Shown: positions 9,294-17,084, counted from the first letter of the stretch. The stretch: 64,000 nt of DNA from Ectopseudomonas chengduensis (GCF_015712065.1 NZ_JACFYZ010000005.1:124001-188000), one strand, 5' to 3'. Translations and numbers: made by a program. Notes: generated by a model from the letters alone, not told the origin.

Positions 9294-9596
9294 TCATGCC
9301 CGGTACCACAGGCGCATGAAGCCCAGCGCCAGCAGCAGGCCGACCTGGCCCAATGCCGCGCATAGAGACAGAAAGGAGCGCAACGTGCTGTTTTGCGCCG
9401 CGTCCTGAATACCGGTCAGCGCGCTCCAGAAACCCTCCGGCAGTACCATCAGGCTCAGACTGGCCAGCGGTTTGCCGGTCAGCAGCAGGCCGTCGATCAG
9501 GTTGAACCAGCCGCAGAACATCAGGCCGATCAGGATCATCACCGCCACCACCAAACCGAGGCCAAGACAGGCGGAAAACTGCATGAGAAGACGCAT
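9294..9596 (-). CDS. Small inner-membrane protein downstream of creD
   Basis: A 100-residue protein with two or three hydrophobic helices (about residues 5-27, 35-50 and 77-97). The ATG at 9596 has GGAGG at a good distance. It follows creD by 48 bases on the same strand and resembles in size and position the small hypothetical gene found after creD in P. aeruginosa, so it may belong to the CreBC regulon. No function can be read from the sequence. Confidence 0.65.
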   Translation of the reverse strand: MRLLMQFSACLGLGLVVAVMILIGLMFCGWFNLIDGLLLTGKPLASLSLMVLPEGFWSALTGIQDAAQNSTLRSFLSLCAALGQVGLLLALGFMRLWYRA

Positions 9597-9644
9597 GGGA
9601 TCACCTCCAAAGAAGGGGCGCAACACTCGCCGCGCCGATTGGAT

Positions 9645-10988
9645 TCAGGCTTGCGGAGCGCTGCGACCAACGCCGTACCAGTCCAGTTTGCGGGTCAGCA
9701 CCATCACGCTACCAAGTACGCCGAACACCAGCAGCGAGCCCATCAGCAGGGCGTAGTCCTCGGCGTTGAGCAGGCCATAGAGCATGGCGTACAGCGCGGC
9801 CAGCAGGGCGCCAAAGCCCATGCCCCGTCGCCAGCTGTGGAGCACGAAGCTGACGTAGAAGCCGATAAGGCCGACGCAGGCGCTGGCAGACAGGCCGTAG
9901 GCCAGGGCGAAGTCCAGATGCTCGGAGAGCGACAAGAGCAACAGGTAGAACAGCGCCAGCGACAGGCCGACCAGCGCGTACTGCACCGGGTGCACGGCCA
10001 GGCGCTTGAGCACTTCGAAGAGGAAGAAGGTGGCGAAGGTCAGGGCGATGAACAGCAGCGCATATTTGATCGCACGGTCGGTCTTCAGGTACTGATCCAC
10101 CGGGTCGACGAAACTCACCCCGAAGTTACGGCCGAACAGATCCTGGCAACGGTCAGCGCCCACGCAGCCGCGCAATGCCTCTTCCAGGTTGGTGGCGAAG
10201 AAGCTGGTCTGCCACTCGGCGGTAAAACCCTTGGCGCTTATCTCCCGGCTGCTCGGCAGGTATTCGCCGACGAAGCTCGGGTGCGGCCAGTCGGAGGTCA
10301 AGCTGACCCGGCTATCACGCCCAACCGGCACCACCGAGAGCTGCTCGGTGCCCTGCAGTTTCAGGTCGAAAGCGAACTCGAGAATCTGCCCGCCCTGCGC
10401 ATCCAGAGCCGGGATCGGTGCATGCACGCCAGCGCCGAAGTTGTCGTCAGCACTGCCCGGCGCGAAGCTCAGGGTCTGGCCATTGAGGCGCAGTTGCAGG
10501 TCGTTGCTGATGCCACGGATGTCGCTGATGCCGACCGAGAGGAAGGGCTTCTCGAAACGGTAGAAACCGAGGTCGTCGCCCAGCCCCAGGCGCGCCGGCA
10601 GGCGGAATTGACCGCTGACCTGGCTGTCGCTGCGGTACAGGCGCGCTTCATAGATGCCGCGGGCACGCAGCTCGGTGCCCACCTGACCTTCGAGCACGAA
10701 GCGCTCCGGCAGGAAGTACAGGCGGCCGCGACGCTGACGCTCTTCGCTATAGCGCTCACCGGTCTTCTCGTTGGTCTTCCACTCATGGGTGGTCTTGATA
10801 TACGGCAGCACCAGGATTGGCCCGGTGATCTGCTGGCGGTAGCTGGAACTGCGGGCGATATCCTGCAGCACCTCGTAGCGCAGGCCTTGGCGCTCGTCGA
10901 CCAGGCCATCGATCATCAGCAGGGGAATCATCAGCAACAAAATCAGCAGGGCGATGGCGCCAAGCTTGAAGCCCAGGGAACGGCTCAT
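9645..10988 (-). CDS. creD: Inner-membrane protein CreD
   Basis: A 447-residue member of the CreD family. One N-terminal membrane helix (about residues 8-26) is followed by a large periplasmic domain with RYEVLQDIARSSSYRQQITGP, then about six helices in the C-terminal third. CreD is the main target of the CreBC two-component system and in Pseudomonas is linked to the response to beta-lactams that inhibit PBP4, and to envelope integrity. The ATG at 10988 follows GGAGAG and fits the family start. Three cre-tag half-sites lie 74-100 bases upstream. Unusually, creBC lie about 6 kb away rather than directly upstream. Confidence 0.92.
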   Translation of the reverse strand: MSRSLGFKLGAIALLILLLMIPLLMIDGLVDERQGLRYEVLQDIARSSSYRQQITGPILVLPYIKTTHEWKTNEKTGERYSEERQRRGRLYFLPERFVLEGQVGTELRARGIYEARLYRSDSQVSGQFRLPARLGLGDDLGFYRFEKPFLSVGISDIRGISNDLQLRLNGQTLSFAPGSADDNFGAGVHAPIPALDAQGGQILEFAFDLKLQGTEQLSVVPVGRDSRVSLTSDWPHPSFVGEYLPSSREISAKGFTAEWQTSFFATNLEEALRGCVGADRCQDLFGRNFGVSFVDPVDQYLKTDRAIKYALLFIALTFATFFLFEVLKRLAVHPVQYALVGLSLALFYLLLLSLSEHLDFALAYGLSASACVGLIGFYVSFVLHSWRRGMGFGALLAALYAMLYGLLNAEDYALLMGSLLVFGVLGSVMVLTRKLDWYGVGRSAPQA

Positions 10989-11061
10989 GGTACGGCTCTC
11001 CGTAGCGAGTGAAGGTACGGCAGAGTCTGGGCAAGGGCGGTGGGAGGCGTGTGGGGCGAGC

Positions 11062-11088
11062 GTGGAGATTGTGTGGAGAATGGGTGAA
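11062..11088 (-). promoter_or_regulatory. Triple CreB-binding direct repeat (cre tags) upstream of creD
   Basis: On the minus strand TTCAC-CCATTC-TCCAC-ACAATC-TCCAC runs towards creD. The known CreB/BlrA tag is TTCAC-N6-TTCAC; here three half-sites are spaced exactly 11 bp apart, the first perfect and the other two with one change (T to C). The array lies 74 to 100 bases before the creD start codon, as expected for an activator site. Confidence 0.8.
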
Positions 11089-11092
11089 AGAA

Positions 11093-11119
11093 AAAGGGCG
11101 CCGATTCGGGGCGCCCTTT
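11093..11119 (-). terminator. Rho-independent terminator after the repeat-protein gene
   Basis: On the minus strand AAAGGGCGCC and GGCGCCCTTT form a 10-bp stem, followed by TTCTTTC-type pyrimidines. It lies about 50 bases after the stop of the repeat protein and immediately before the cre-tag array, so it insulates creD from upstream transcription. Confidence 0.75.
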
Positions 11120-11167
11120 CTAACTGCAATGCGGCATGAGACTGCTCCCGCGTGATGGATATCCGGA

Positions 11168-11551
11168 TCAGCTGATACGGCTGGCACCTACGCGGTCGGC
11201 ACCATCTTCGGCTACGCGGTTCAGGCCCACGCGGTCTGCACCACCTTCAGCTACGCGGTTCAGGCCTACGCGGTCAGCACCACCTTCTGCAACACGGTTC
11301 GGGCCCACGCGGTCAGCACCACCTTCGGCAACACGGTTCGGACCAACGCGATCAGCACCATCTTCGGCTACGCGAAAACGCTCCAGAGTACGCTCGGCAC
11401 CACCTTCGGCTACACGATTCACGCCGACGCGATCTGCGCCACCTTCAGCGACTGCAGGGGCTGCGGACTGTTGAGCGTTGATCTGCGGCAGGGCGAAAGC
11501 ACTGGCGGACAGGGCGGCGATGACGAGGCTGGCGAGGATTTGCTTTTTCAT
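11168..11551 (-). CDS. Secreted 13-residue tandem-repeat protein
   Basis: A 127-residue protein with a signal peptide (MKKQILASLVIAALSASAFA) followed by seven imperfect tandem repeats of about 13 residues with consensus VAEGGADRVGxNR; one unit is altered to VAEGGAERTLERFR. The same repetition is visible in the DNA as 39-bp units. The ATG at 11551 has AGGAG upstream and starts the signal peptide. I remember similar repeat-rich secreted hypothetical proteins in Pseudomonas, but no function is known to me. The alternating acidic and basic residues per unit suggest an extended or fibrous structure. The gene has its own terminator. Confidence 0.78.
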   Translation of the reverse strand: MKKQILASLVIAALSASAFALPQINAQQSAAPAVAEGGADRVGVNRVAEGGAERTLERFRVAEDGADRVGPNRVAEGGADRVGPNRVAEGGADRVGLNRVAEGGADRVGLNRVAEDGADRVGASRIS

Positions 11552-11768
11552 GTTCGTTCTCCTGAGAGGGGGTGAGTAACTGGCTACGGTTGCCATGTTA
11601 CGCACGCCCCAGAACGGCAAAAGGCACATCTCGGGATAGTGACAATCAATGCCATCGATACTTGGAAAAGCGCTTATCGATCAGACAGATAGTCATCACA
11701 ACCAATCTCTCGGCATCACCCTCGCCTTCCGTCCATTCGATATCGCAGCTGGTGAACGGCACTGGCAT

Positions 11769-11784
11769 CTGTATAAAAAACCAG
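11769..11784 (+). promoter_or_regulatory. LexA operator of the nuclease-helicase operon
   Basis: CTGTATAAAAAACCAG fits the CTG-N10-CAG LexA box with the preferred TATA start of the spacer. It ends 14 bases before the nuclease start codon. A nearly identical box is found at 56800. Confidence 0.82.
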
Positions 11785-11798
11785 TAAAACTTCGCCCC

Positions 11799-13430
11799 AT
11801 GCTCAACCTCGACGCCCCCGAACTCTATTACCTGGCCAACTTCCGCAAGGCCCTCGCCTGGCTCGACGCCCATCACCGTGACCTGATGGATGACGCCGAA
11901 CAGGCCTTCGTCGCGGATTTCCCCCAGCTCCCCCTGCCCACCCAGGCGCTGCTGGTGCGCCTGGTGATGCGCAAGGGTGTGCACTTTCGCGTGAGCAAAC
12001 TGCGCTATGCCGAGATCGGCGAAATCCCCAGCGCAGCCGCGCCCTTGCTGGAGCTGGGCTGGCTGATCGACTGCGCCGAGCTGAGCTTCGACGAACTCGG
12101 CGGCCTGCTGCTCAGGGACGAACTGGCCGTGCATTTCGCCAGCGACCTGCCAGGTGGCAACCTGAAGAAGAGTGAGCTGCTCGACTACCTGCGCGAGCTG
12201 CATGTCGAGCCACGCAGCCTGGCCGACTGGTGCCCGCAACTGGACGAACATCTGCTGAGCCTGGCCATCGGCCCGCTATGCGACCGCCTGCGCCTGATGT
12301 TCTTCGGCAACCTGGCGCAGGACTGGTCGGAGTTCGTGCTGGCCGACTTAGGGATATTCCGTTACGAGCAAGTGCCTATCACGCCGGGCTCACGCGGTTT
12401 TCGCCACCGTCAGGACGTGGATGACTATCTGCACTTGCGTGTCTGCCGCGAGGCTTTCGACGCTGGCGAAAGCGTGCCTGAGGTACTGCTGCAACTAGGC
12501 GAGTTCAGCACCGACAATCCCCATATCGGCAACCGCCATCAACGCCTGCTGCTACAACTGGCACAGCACCTGGAGCGCGCCGGCGAGCTGGATTCGGCGT
12601 TGATGCTGTACCGCGACACCCACGCTCCCGGCTCGCGCCAGCGACAGATTCGCGTGCTGGAGCGGCTCGGCCGCGATGCCGAAGCGCTGGTTCTGGTCGA
12701 TCAGGTGCTCAAAGCACCGCTCAATGGTGAGGAAGTGCAACTGGCCGAACGGGCACGCACGCGTCTGAGCAGACGCCTCGGCCTGCCGCCAGCGGCCAAG
12801 GCGGCAAAGCTCAATGAGGATCGCCTCGACCTGCGCCTGCCGCGCGCCGCCAGCGTCGAGCTGGCCGTGGCCATGCACCTGGCCGAACCGGATGCGCCCG
12901 TGCATTACGTGGAAAACACGCTGATCTGCGGGTTGTTCGGCCTGCTCTGCTGGGAAGCGATCTTCGCCCCGCTGCCCGGCGCCTTCTTCCACCCCTTCCA
13001 CACCGGCCCGGTGGATCTGCATCGCGCCGACTTCCATGACCGCCGCAGCGAGCTGTTCGCCGCTTGCCTGGCGCGCCTGCAGGACGGCACCTACCGCGAC
13101 GCCATGCGCCGCACTCATGCCGAGAAGTTCGGCATCCAGTCGCCCTTCGTGTTCTGGGATCTGCTCGATGCCGAGCGCCTGGAACAGGCCCTGGCCTGTC
13201 TGCCACCACAACATATGGCCGCCTGGTTCCGTCGCCTGCTGGCCGATATCCGCGAGAACCGCGCCGGCATGCCTGACCTGATCCAGTTCTGGCCCGCCGA
13301 GGGACGCTACCGGATGATCGAGGTGAAAGGCCCCGGCGACCGCCTGCAGGACAACCAGAAACGCTGGCTGACCTTCTGCGCCGAGCACGGCATGCCGGTC
13401 AGCGTCTGCTACGTGGAGTGGAGCGATTGA
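11799..13430 (+). CDS. FAN1-like VRR-NUC domain nuclease
   Basis: A 543-residue protein. The C-terminal 60 residues hold the VRR-NUC catalytic motif: MPDLIQFW, then IEVKGPGDRL with QDNQ, i.e. the PD...ExK...Q arrangement of FAN1, the structure-specific nuclease that unhooks DNA interstrand crosslinks. The region before it is helical and resembles the SAP/TPR-like part of bacterial FAN1. The ATG at 11799 is chosen because the family begins near LDAPELYYLANF and because the LexA operator would otherwise lie inside the coding region; the ribosome site is weak. It overlaps the helicase gene, so the two form an SOS-controlled repair operon. Confidence 0.85.
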   Translation: MLNLDAPELYYLANFRKALAWLDAHHRDLMDDAEQAFVADFPQLPLPTQALLVRLVMRKGVHFRVSKLRYAEIGEIPSAAAPLLELGWLIDCAELSFDELGGLLLRDELAVHFASDLPGGNLKKSELLDYLRELHVEPRSLADWCPQLDEHLLSLAIGPLCDRLRLMFFGNLAQDWSEFVLADLGIFRYEQVPITPGSRGFRHRQDVDDYLHLRVCREAFDAGESVPEVLLQLGEFSTDNPHIGNRHQRLLLQLAQHLERAGELDSALMLYRDTHAPGSRQRQIRVLERLGRDAEALVLVDQVLKAPLNGEEVQLAERARTRLSRRLGLPPAAKAAKLNEDRLDLRLPRAASVELAVAMHLAEPDAPVHYVENTLICGLFGLLCWEAIFAPLPGAFFHPFHTGPVDLHRADFHDRRSELFAACLARLQDGTYRDAMRRTHAEKFGIQSPFVFWDLLDAERLEQALACLPPQHMAAWFRRLLADIRENRAGMPDLIQFWPAEGRYRMIEVKGPGDRLQDNQKRWLTFCAEHGMPVSVCYVEWSD

Positions 13431-15727
13431 GCCTGCGCATCGCCGTGCGCGAGCTGTGCGAGTTCACCGCCAAGGAAGGTGACCTCGACCTGCGCTTCAC
13501 CCCCTCGCCCACCGCCGCCGAAGGCATGGCCGGGCACGCCACCGTGGTCGCCCGGCGCGGTCCGGATTACGTGGCCGAGCTGCCACTGATCGGCGAGTTC
13601 GAGGGGCTGACGGTCAGCGGCCGCGCCGATGGATTCGATCCCGAGTTTCGCCTGCTGGAAGAGATCAAGACCCACCGGGGCGACGTTGCGCGCATCCCGG
13701 CCAACCACCGCCTGCTGCACTGGGCACAGGTCAAGGTCTACGGCTGGCTGCTATGCCAGGAGTTGGGCTTCGAGGAACTGGATCTGGCGGTGGTGTACTT
13801 CAACGTCATAACCCAGCAGGAAACGGTATTCCGCGAGCGCTACAGCGCCGCATCGCTGGGCGAGTTCTTCGCCCTGCACTGCCGCCGCTACATTCACTGG
13901 GCGCGGCAGGAACAGGCGCACCAGCAGGCGCGCAACCAGGCGCTGGAAAACCTCAGCTTCCCCTACGGCGAATTTCGCCATGGCCAGCGGCAACTGGCCG
14001 AGGCCGTGTACCGCGCCGCACGTGACGGCCACTATCTGCTGGCGCAGGCCACCACGGGCATCGGCAAGACCCTCGGCACCTTGTTCCCGCAACTCAAGGC
14101 CATGCCCGGCCAACACCTCAACCGCCTGTTCTTCCTCAGTGCCAAGACGCCCGGCCGGCGCCTGGCGCTGGATGCCCTGCAACGCCTGCGCGAACCCGAC
14201 ACACCATTGCGCGTGCTGGAGCACGTGGCCCGTGACAAGGCCTGCGAACACCCGAGCAAGGCCTGCCATGGCGACTCCTGCCCACTCGCCAAAGGCTTCT
14301 ACGACCGCCTGCCGGCTGCACGCAGCGCGGCGCTCAAGGAACGCTGGCTGAATCAGCAGGCCGTGCGCAATATCGCCATCGCCCACGGCGTGTGCCCCTA
14401 CTACCTGAGCCAGGAGCTGTGCCGCTGGAGCGACGTGGTGGTGTGTGACTACAACTACTACTTCGACCTCGGCGCGCTGCTGCACAGCCTCACCCTGATC
14501 AACCAGTGGCGCGTCTGCCTGCTGGTGGACGAGGCGCACAACCTGGTGGAACGCGGGCGCGGCATGTACAGCGCCGAGCTGGATCAGGCGCGCTTCAAGG
14601 CCATGTGCCGCGACGCGCCGAAGCGACTGAAGAGCGTGCTGGAACGGGTCGACCGCCACTGGGATCAACTGCACCGCGAGCAGGAGGTGCCCTATCAGGT
14701 CTACCCGCTGGCGCCGGACTTGCTGCTCGCAGCCCTGGGCAAAGCCGTTAGCGCCATCACCGACCTGCTGACCGACCAGCCTGAAGGTAACGCTGGCGAA
14801 CTGCTCAGCTTCTATCTGGATGCCATGCTGTTCTGCCGCCTGGCGGAAAGCTTCGGCCCGCATTCGCTGTTCGATATCAATCGCGACGAGGCTGGTAACG
14901 GGCGCAGCTACTCGACCCTGTGCATCCGCAATATCCTGCCGGCGCCCTTCCTCGGCCCGCGCTTCGAGGACGCGCACAGCGCCACGCTGTTTTCTGCCAC
15001 TCTGAGCCCCAGTCACTACTACCTCGACCTGCTCGGCCTGCCGGAAGAGACCCAGTGCCTGGACGTCGCCTCGCCGTTCAGCGCCGAACAACTGCACGTA
15101 CAAGTAGTGCGTAACCTGTCCACCCGCTACCAGCACCGCGACGCCTCGCTGGCGCCGATCTGCCAGTTGATGGCACGCCAGTACGCCGAACGCCCGGGCA
15201 ACTACCTGGCCTTCTTCAGCAGCTATCAATATCTGGAACAGGTACTACAGGAGCTGCGCCGCGATCACCCGCAGATTCCGGTATGGACGCAGTCACGGCA
15301 GATGGACGAAGCGGCGCGTCAGGGCTTTATCGAACGCTTCCAGATCGGCGGGCGTGGCATCGGCTTCGCCGTGCTCGGCGGCGTATTCGGCGAAGGCGTG
15401 GACCTGCCCGGCGAACGCCTGATCGGCGCCTTCGTCGCTACTCTCGGCCTGGCCCAGCTCAACCCGATCAACGAAGAAATCCGCCAGCGCATGGACACCC
15501 TGTTCGGCAATGGCTACGACTACACCTACCTCTACCCCGGCCTGCAGAAAGTGGTGCAGGCCGCCGGCCGGGTGATCCGCACGCCCGAAGACCAAGGCGT
15601 GCTCTACCTGATCGACGACCGCTTCGCCCGCCCCGAAGTCCGCCGTCTGCTGCCGAGCTGGTGGCAGGTGGAGCTGCTGCGTTTGCCGCTGCAAGCCCTC
15701 ACACCCGAGCCGCTACCCGATCTGTAG
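13427..15727 (+). CDS. XPD/DinG-like iron-sulphur DNA helicase
   Basis: A 766-residue superfamily 2 helicase of the Rad3/XPD type. Walker A is TTGIGKT near residue 215, the DEAH box is LVDEAHNLVERG near 370, and cysteines in KACEHPSKACHGDSC and HGVCPYYLSQELC are placed as in the 4Fe-4S domain of XPD and DinG. The C-terminal helicase half includes the conserved GVFGEGVDLPGE and QAAGRVIRTPED motifs. The start is taken as TTG at 13427, overlapping the nuclease stop (TTGA), with GGAG 8 bases upstream; GTG at 13418 is an alternative. The N-terminal part before the helicase core (about 180 residues) resembles a PD-(D/E)XK-like domain with EIKTHRG. It likely opens damaged DNA for the FAN1-like partner. 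Confidence 0.87.
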   Translation: MSLRIAVRELCEFTAKEGDLDLRFTPSPTAAEGMAGHATVVARRGPDYVAELPLIGEFEGLTVSGRADGFDPEFRLLEEIKTHRGDVARIPANHRLLHWAQVKVYGWLLCQELGFEELDLAVVYFNVITQQETVFRERYSAASLGEFFALHCRRYIHWARQEQAHQQARNQALENLSFPYGEFRHGQRQLAEAVYRAARDGHYLLAQATTGIGKTLGTLFPQLKAMPGQHLNRLFFLSAKTPGRRLALDALQRLREPDTPLRVLEHVARDKACEHPSKACHGDSCPLAKGFYDRLPAARSAALKERWLNQQAVRNIAIAHGVCPYYLSQELCRWSDVVVCDYNYYFDLGALLHSLTLINQWRVCLLVDEAHNLVERGRGMYSAELDQARFKAMCRDAPKRLKSVLERVDRHWDQLHREQEVPYQVYPLAPDLLLAALGKAVSAITDLLTDQPEGNAGELLSFYLDAMLFCRLAESFGPHSLFDINRDEAGNGRSYSTLCIRNILPAPFLGPRFEDAHSATLFSATLSPSHYYLDLLGLPEETQCLDVASPFSAEQLHVQVVRNLSTRYQHRDASLAPICQLMARQYAERPGNYLAFFSSYQYLEQVLQELRRDHPQIPVWTQSRQMDEAARQGFIERFQIGGRGIGFAVLGGVFGEGVDLPGERLIGAFVATLGLAQLNPINEEIRQRMDTLFGNGYDYTYLYPGLQKVVQAAGRVIRTPEDQGVLYLIDDRFARPEVRRLLPSWWQVELLRLPLQALTPEPLPDL

Positions 15728-15750
15728 GAGCGGCTGGGCGGCATTCCGCT

Positions 15751-15867
15751 TCAGTTGTGATCATTGCGGCCCGAGAGCTTAGCCTGGGTCGAGCGCAGCG
15801 ATACCCAGAAGAATAGGAAGCGCCAGAAGAAGCGCCTGAATACGACTTGCCAGTAGTTATCGGACAT
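15751..15867 (-). CDS. Possible 38-residue membrane-active small protein
   Basis: An ATG-started frame encodes 38 residues with an aromatic and basic core (FRRFFWRFLFFWVSLRS), which would make an amphipathic or membrane helix. No good ribosome site is visible. It lies in the spacer between the helicase gene and the integron cassette. The composition is unlike random GC-rich antisense frames, but the evidence is weak. Confidence 0.35.
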   Translation of the reverse strand: MSDNYWQVVFRRFFWRFLFFWVSLRSTQAKLSGRNDHN

Positions 15868-15998
15868 GGTGTATAAACTGCAAAACACCCCACCGCCTCG
15901 CTGCAGGCCGCGAGATAGAGAAGGCCTTCAAGAATGACCAGGAAGGTTATCCACCAAAACAGCCCGCAGGTTATGCACCATTTGGTGTCTATTTATAG

Positions 15999-16292
15999 TT
16001 AGGTATCACATGAAAAATCCTGAGTGGACTTCTAGAGGCAAGACAATAGCCGGCTTGATTAAGGAGCTACTCTCGTTTGAAGATCAAGAAATGGAGGTAA
16101 GGATATCGCTTGATGGTGGTGACTCGTCACTACCAATTTCCTTAGTTGGCAAGTCCAATGGCAAATACGCCGTACTCCAGAACTGCCAAGATATTCCAAC
16201 CCCGATCAGGCATCGTGATGAAACCTAACAAGTCGCTGAAATCGCTCACTTCGTTCGCTGGGACGGCGTGCCGCCGCCCCTTAGCTTAATCG
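15999..16292 (+). mobile_element. Orphan integron gene cassette
   Basis: The segment starts at TTAGGT (after G15998, completing GTTAGGT) and ends with the G of the attC R' box GTTAGGC at 16292. It has the anatomy of an integron cassette: one small gene starting 11 bases from the boundary, its stop inside the R'' box, and an attC site at the 3' end. The R'' box ACCTAAC is the exact reverse complement of the GTTAGGT at the 5' boundary, which is what a circularised cassette requires. Base composition is visibly more AT-rich than the flanking genes. No integrase gene is present in the window. Confidence 0.75.
16010..16228 (+). CDS. Cassette-borne hypothetical protein
   Basis: A 72-residue acidic protein, rich in charged residues, without signal peptide or membrane segment (it contains FEDQEMEVRISLDGGDSS). 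I recognise no family. The start lies only 6 bases after the cassette boundary core site, and the stop TAA lies in the R'' box of attC; both are typical of integron cassette genes, many of which lack a ribosome site and are read from an outside promoter. Codon use is more AT-rich than the neighbours, which supports transfer. Confidence 0.65.
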   Translation: MKNPEWTSRGKTIAGLIKELLSFEDQEMEVRISLDGGDSSLPISLVGKSNGKYAVLQNCQDIPTPIRHRDET

Positions 16293-16298
16293 TTAGGC
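16223..16298 (+). other. attC recombination site
   Basis: The 76-bp element is bounded by R'' ACCTAAC (fits RYYYAAC) and R' GTTAGGC (fits GTTRRRY). Inside, CAAGTCGCTGAA on the left and TTAGCTTAATC on the right occupy the L box positions, and GCTGGGACGG can pair with CCGCCCCTTAGC imperfectly. This is the layout of chromosomal integron attC sites in Pseudomonas and related genera. Confidence 0.75.
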
Positions 16299-16321
16299 CA
16301 CTCCAACTATCGGAGTTCACT

Positions 16322-16423
16322 ATGAGCATCGCCCAAGAAAACAGAGCAAATCGCCTCGTTGAAGAATTCACTAGCGAACTAAAAGTTTTGAATAACAGGG
16401 GACAGACCACAATTTACGTATAA
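16322..16423 (+). pseudogene. Truncated gene of a second cassette
   Basis: After the R' box, CGGAG precedes an ATG that opens a 33-residue hydrophilic frame (begins MSIAQENRANRLVEEFTSEL). The frame runs into a REP-like inverted repeat and stops there, and no second attC follows. It therefore looks like the 5' remnant of another cassette cut by insertion or deletion. No family can be assigned. Confidence 0.45.
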
Positions 16424-16450
16424 CTTAATCGTGGTCGCCCCCTTATTATT
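16391..16450. repeat. Inverted repeat with GGGACAGACCAC core
   Basis: AATAACAGGGGACAGACCAC and, inverted, GTGGTCGCCCCCTTATTATT flank a 12-bp centre. The GGGACAGACCAC core resembles palindromes associated with REP-type (Y1) transposases. It sits at the broken end of the second cassette. The following 220 bases, up to the LprI-like gene, are AT-rich and hold no gene that I can support. Confidence 0.5.
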
Positions 16451-16673
16451 CACGTGACTTACTACGCAGGTAGATACCTGTACCACAGCCGAATCATCGT
16501 AACGCCAACCCAACCAGAGCAAACCCCACCACAAAAAACCAACGTCGCCCGCAATAAGAAATGCTGGTGCGCAAAAATTAGTCTTACGTTCAAGCTGTGC
16601 CTTTTTCGTCCTCAAACGATGTGAAACACCATCTCACTCAAGCGAAAAGCCCGCCCTGGCGCAGGATACGATC

Positions 16674-17084
16674 ATGAATGGACTCCCTCTCTCACTTGCC
16701 CTCCTTCTAATCTCCAGCACAACCTTTGCTGCAGAGGAAGACTATGATCCCTGCACGGTTCAAGGTGGTGGCGTTATGGCGGGTTATGCCTGCGTTGCTC
16801 AGCGATACAAGGTCGCCGATGACCAGCTCAATGCCGAATACAAGAAAGCCATCCAGCGAACGGAAGAGGAGCAGACAGCATTGCGCGAAAACTGGCCGAA
16901 TACGGAACTGGTCAGCCTGCTCCGCTCGGCACAGCGGGCATGGCTGAAGTTCAGGGATGCCGAGTGTCAGTTCACGGGGATTTCCTCGACACCCTCGCCC
17001 TGGCAGGGCGTTCAGGTGGAGGAGTGCAAGTTGCGCATGACCATCGAGCGTACGGAGTACCTGAAAGGCGTTCACTCAGGCTGA
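16674..17084 (+). CDS. LprI-like (DUF1311) secreted protein
   Basis: A 136-residue protein with a signal peptide (about residues 1-19, cleaved after TFAA). The mature part has the DUF1311/LprI N-terminal-domain pattern: YKVADDQLNAEYKKAIQ, then RSAQRAWLKFRDAEC, with four cysteines (DPC, YAC, AEC, VEEC) that should form disulphides in the periplasm. Mycobacterial LprI inhibits lysozyme, but for most proteobacterial members the role is unproven. It lies between the cassette remnant and creC and converges with creC. Confidence 0.8.
   Translation: MNGLPLSLALLLISSTTFAAEEDYDPCTVQGGGVMAGYACVAQRYKVADDQLNAEYKKAIQRTEEEQTALRENWPNTELVSLLRSAQRAWLKFRDAECQFTGISSTPSPWQGVQVEECKLRMTIERTEYLKGVHSG

Noticed and set aside
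15865..15890. A LexA-like sequence (TGTATAAACTG) near the 38-residue frame
   Set aside because: CTG and CAG do not fall at the required N10 spacing on either strand.
16379..16615. A minus-strand 78-residue frame with a Trp-rich segment (FLWWGLLWLGW)
   Set aside because: It starts at TTG without a ribosome site and its end runs through the inverted repeat at 16391-16450. It might be the remnant of a small membrane gene, but I cannot support it as a gene.
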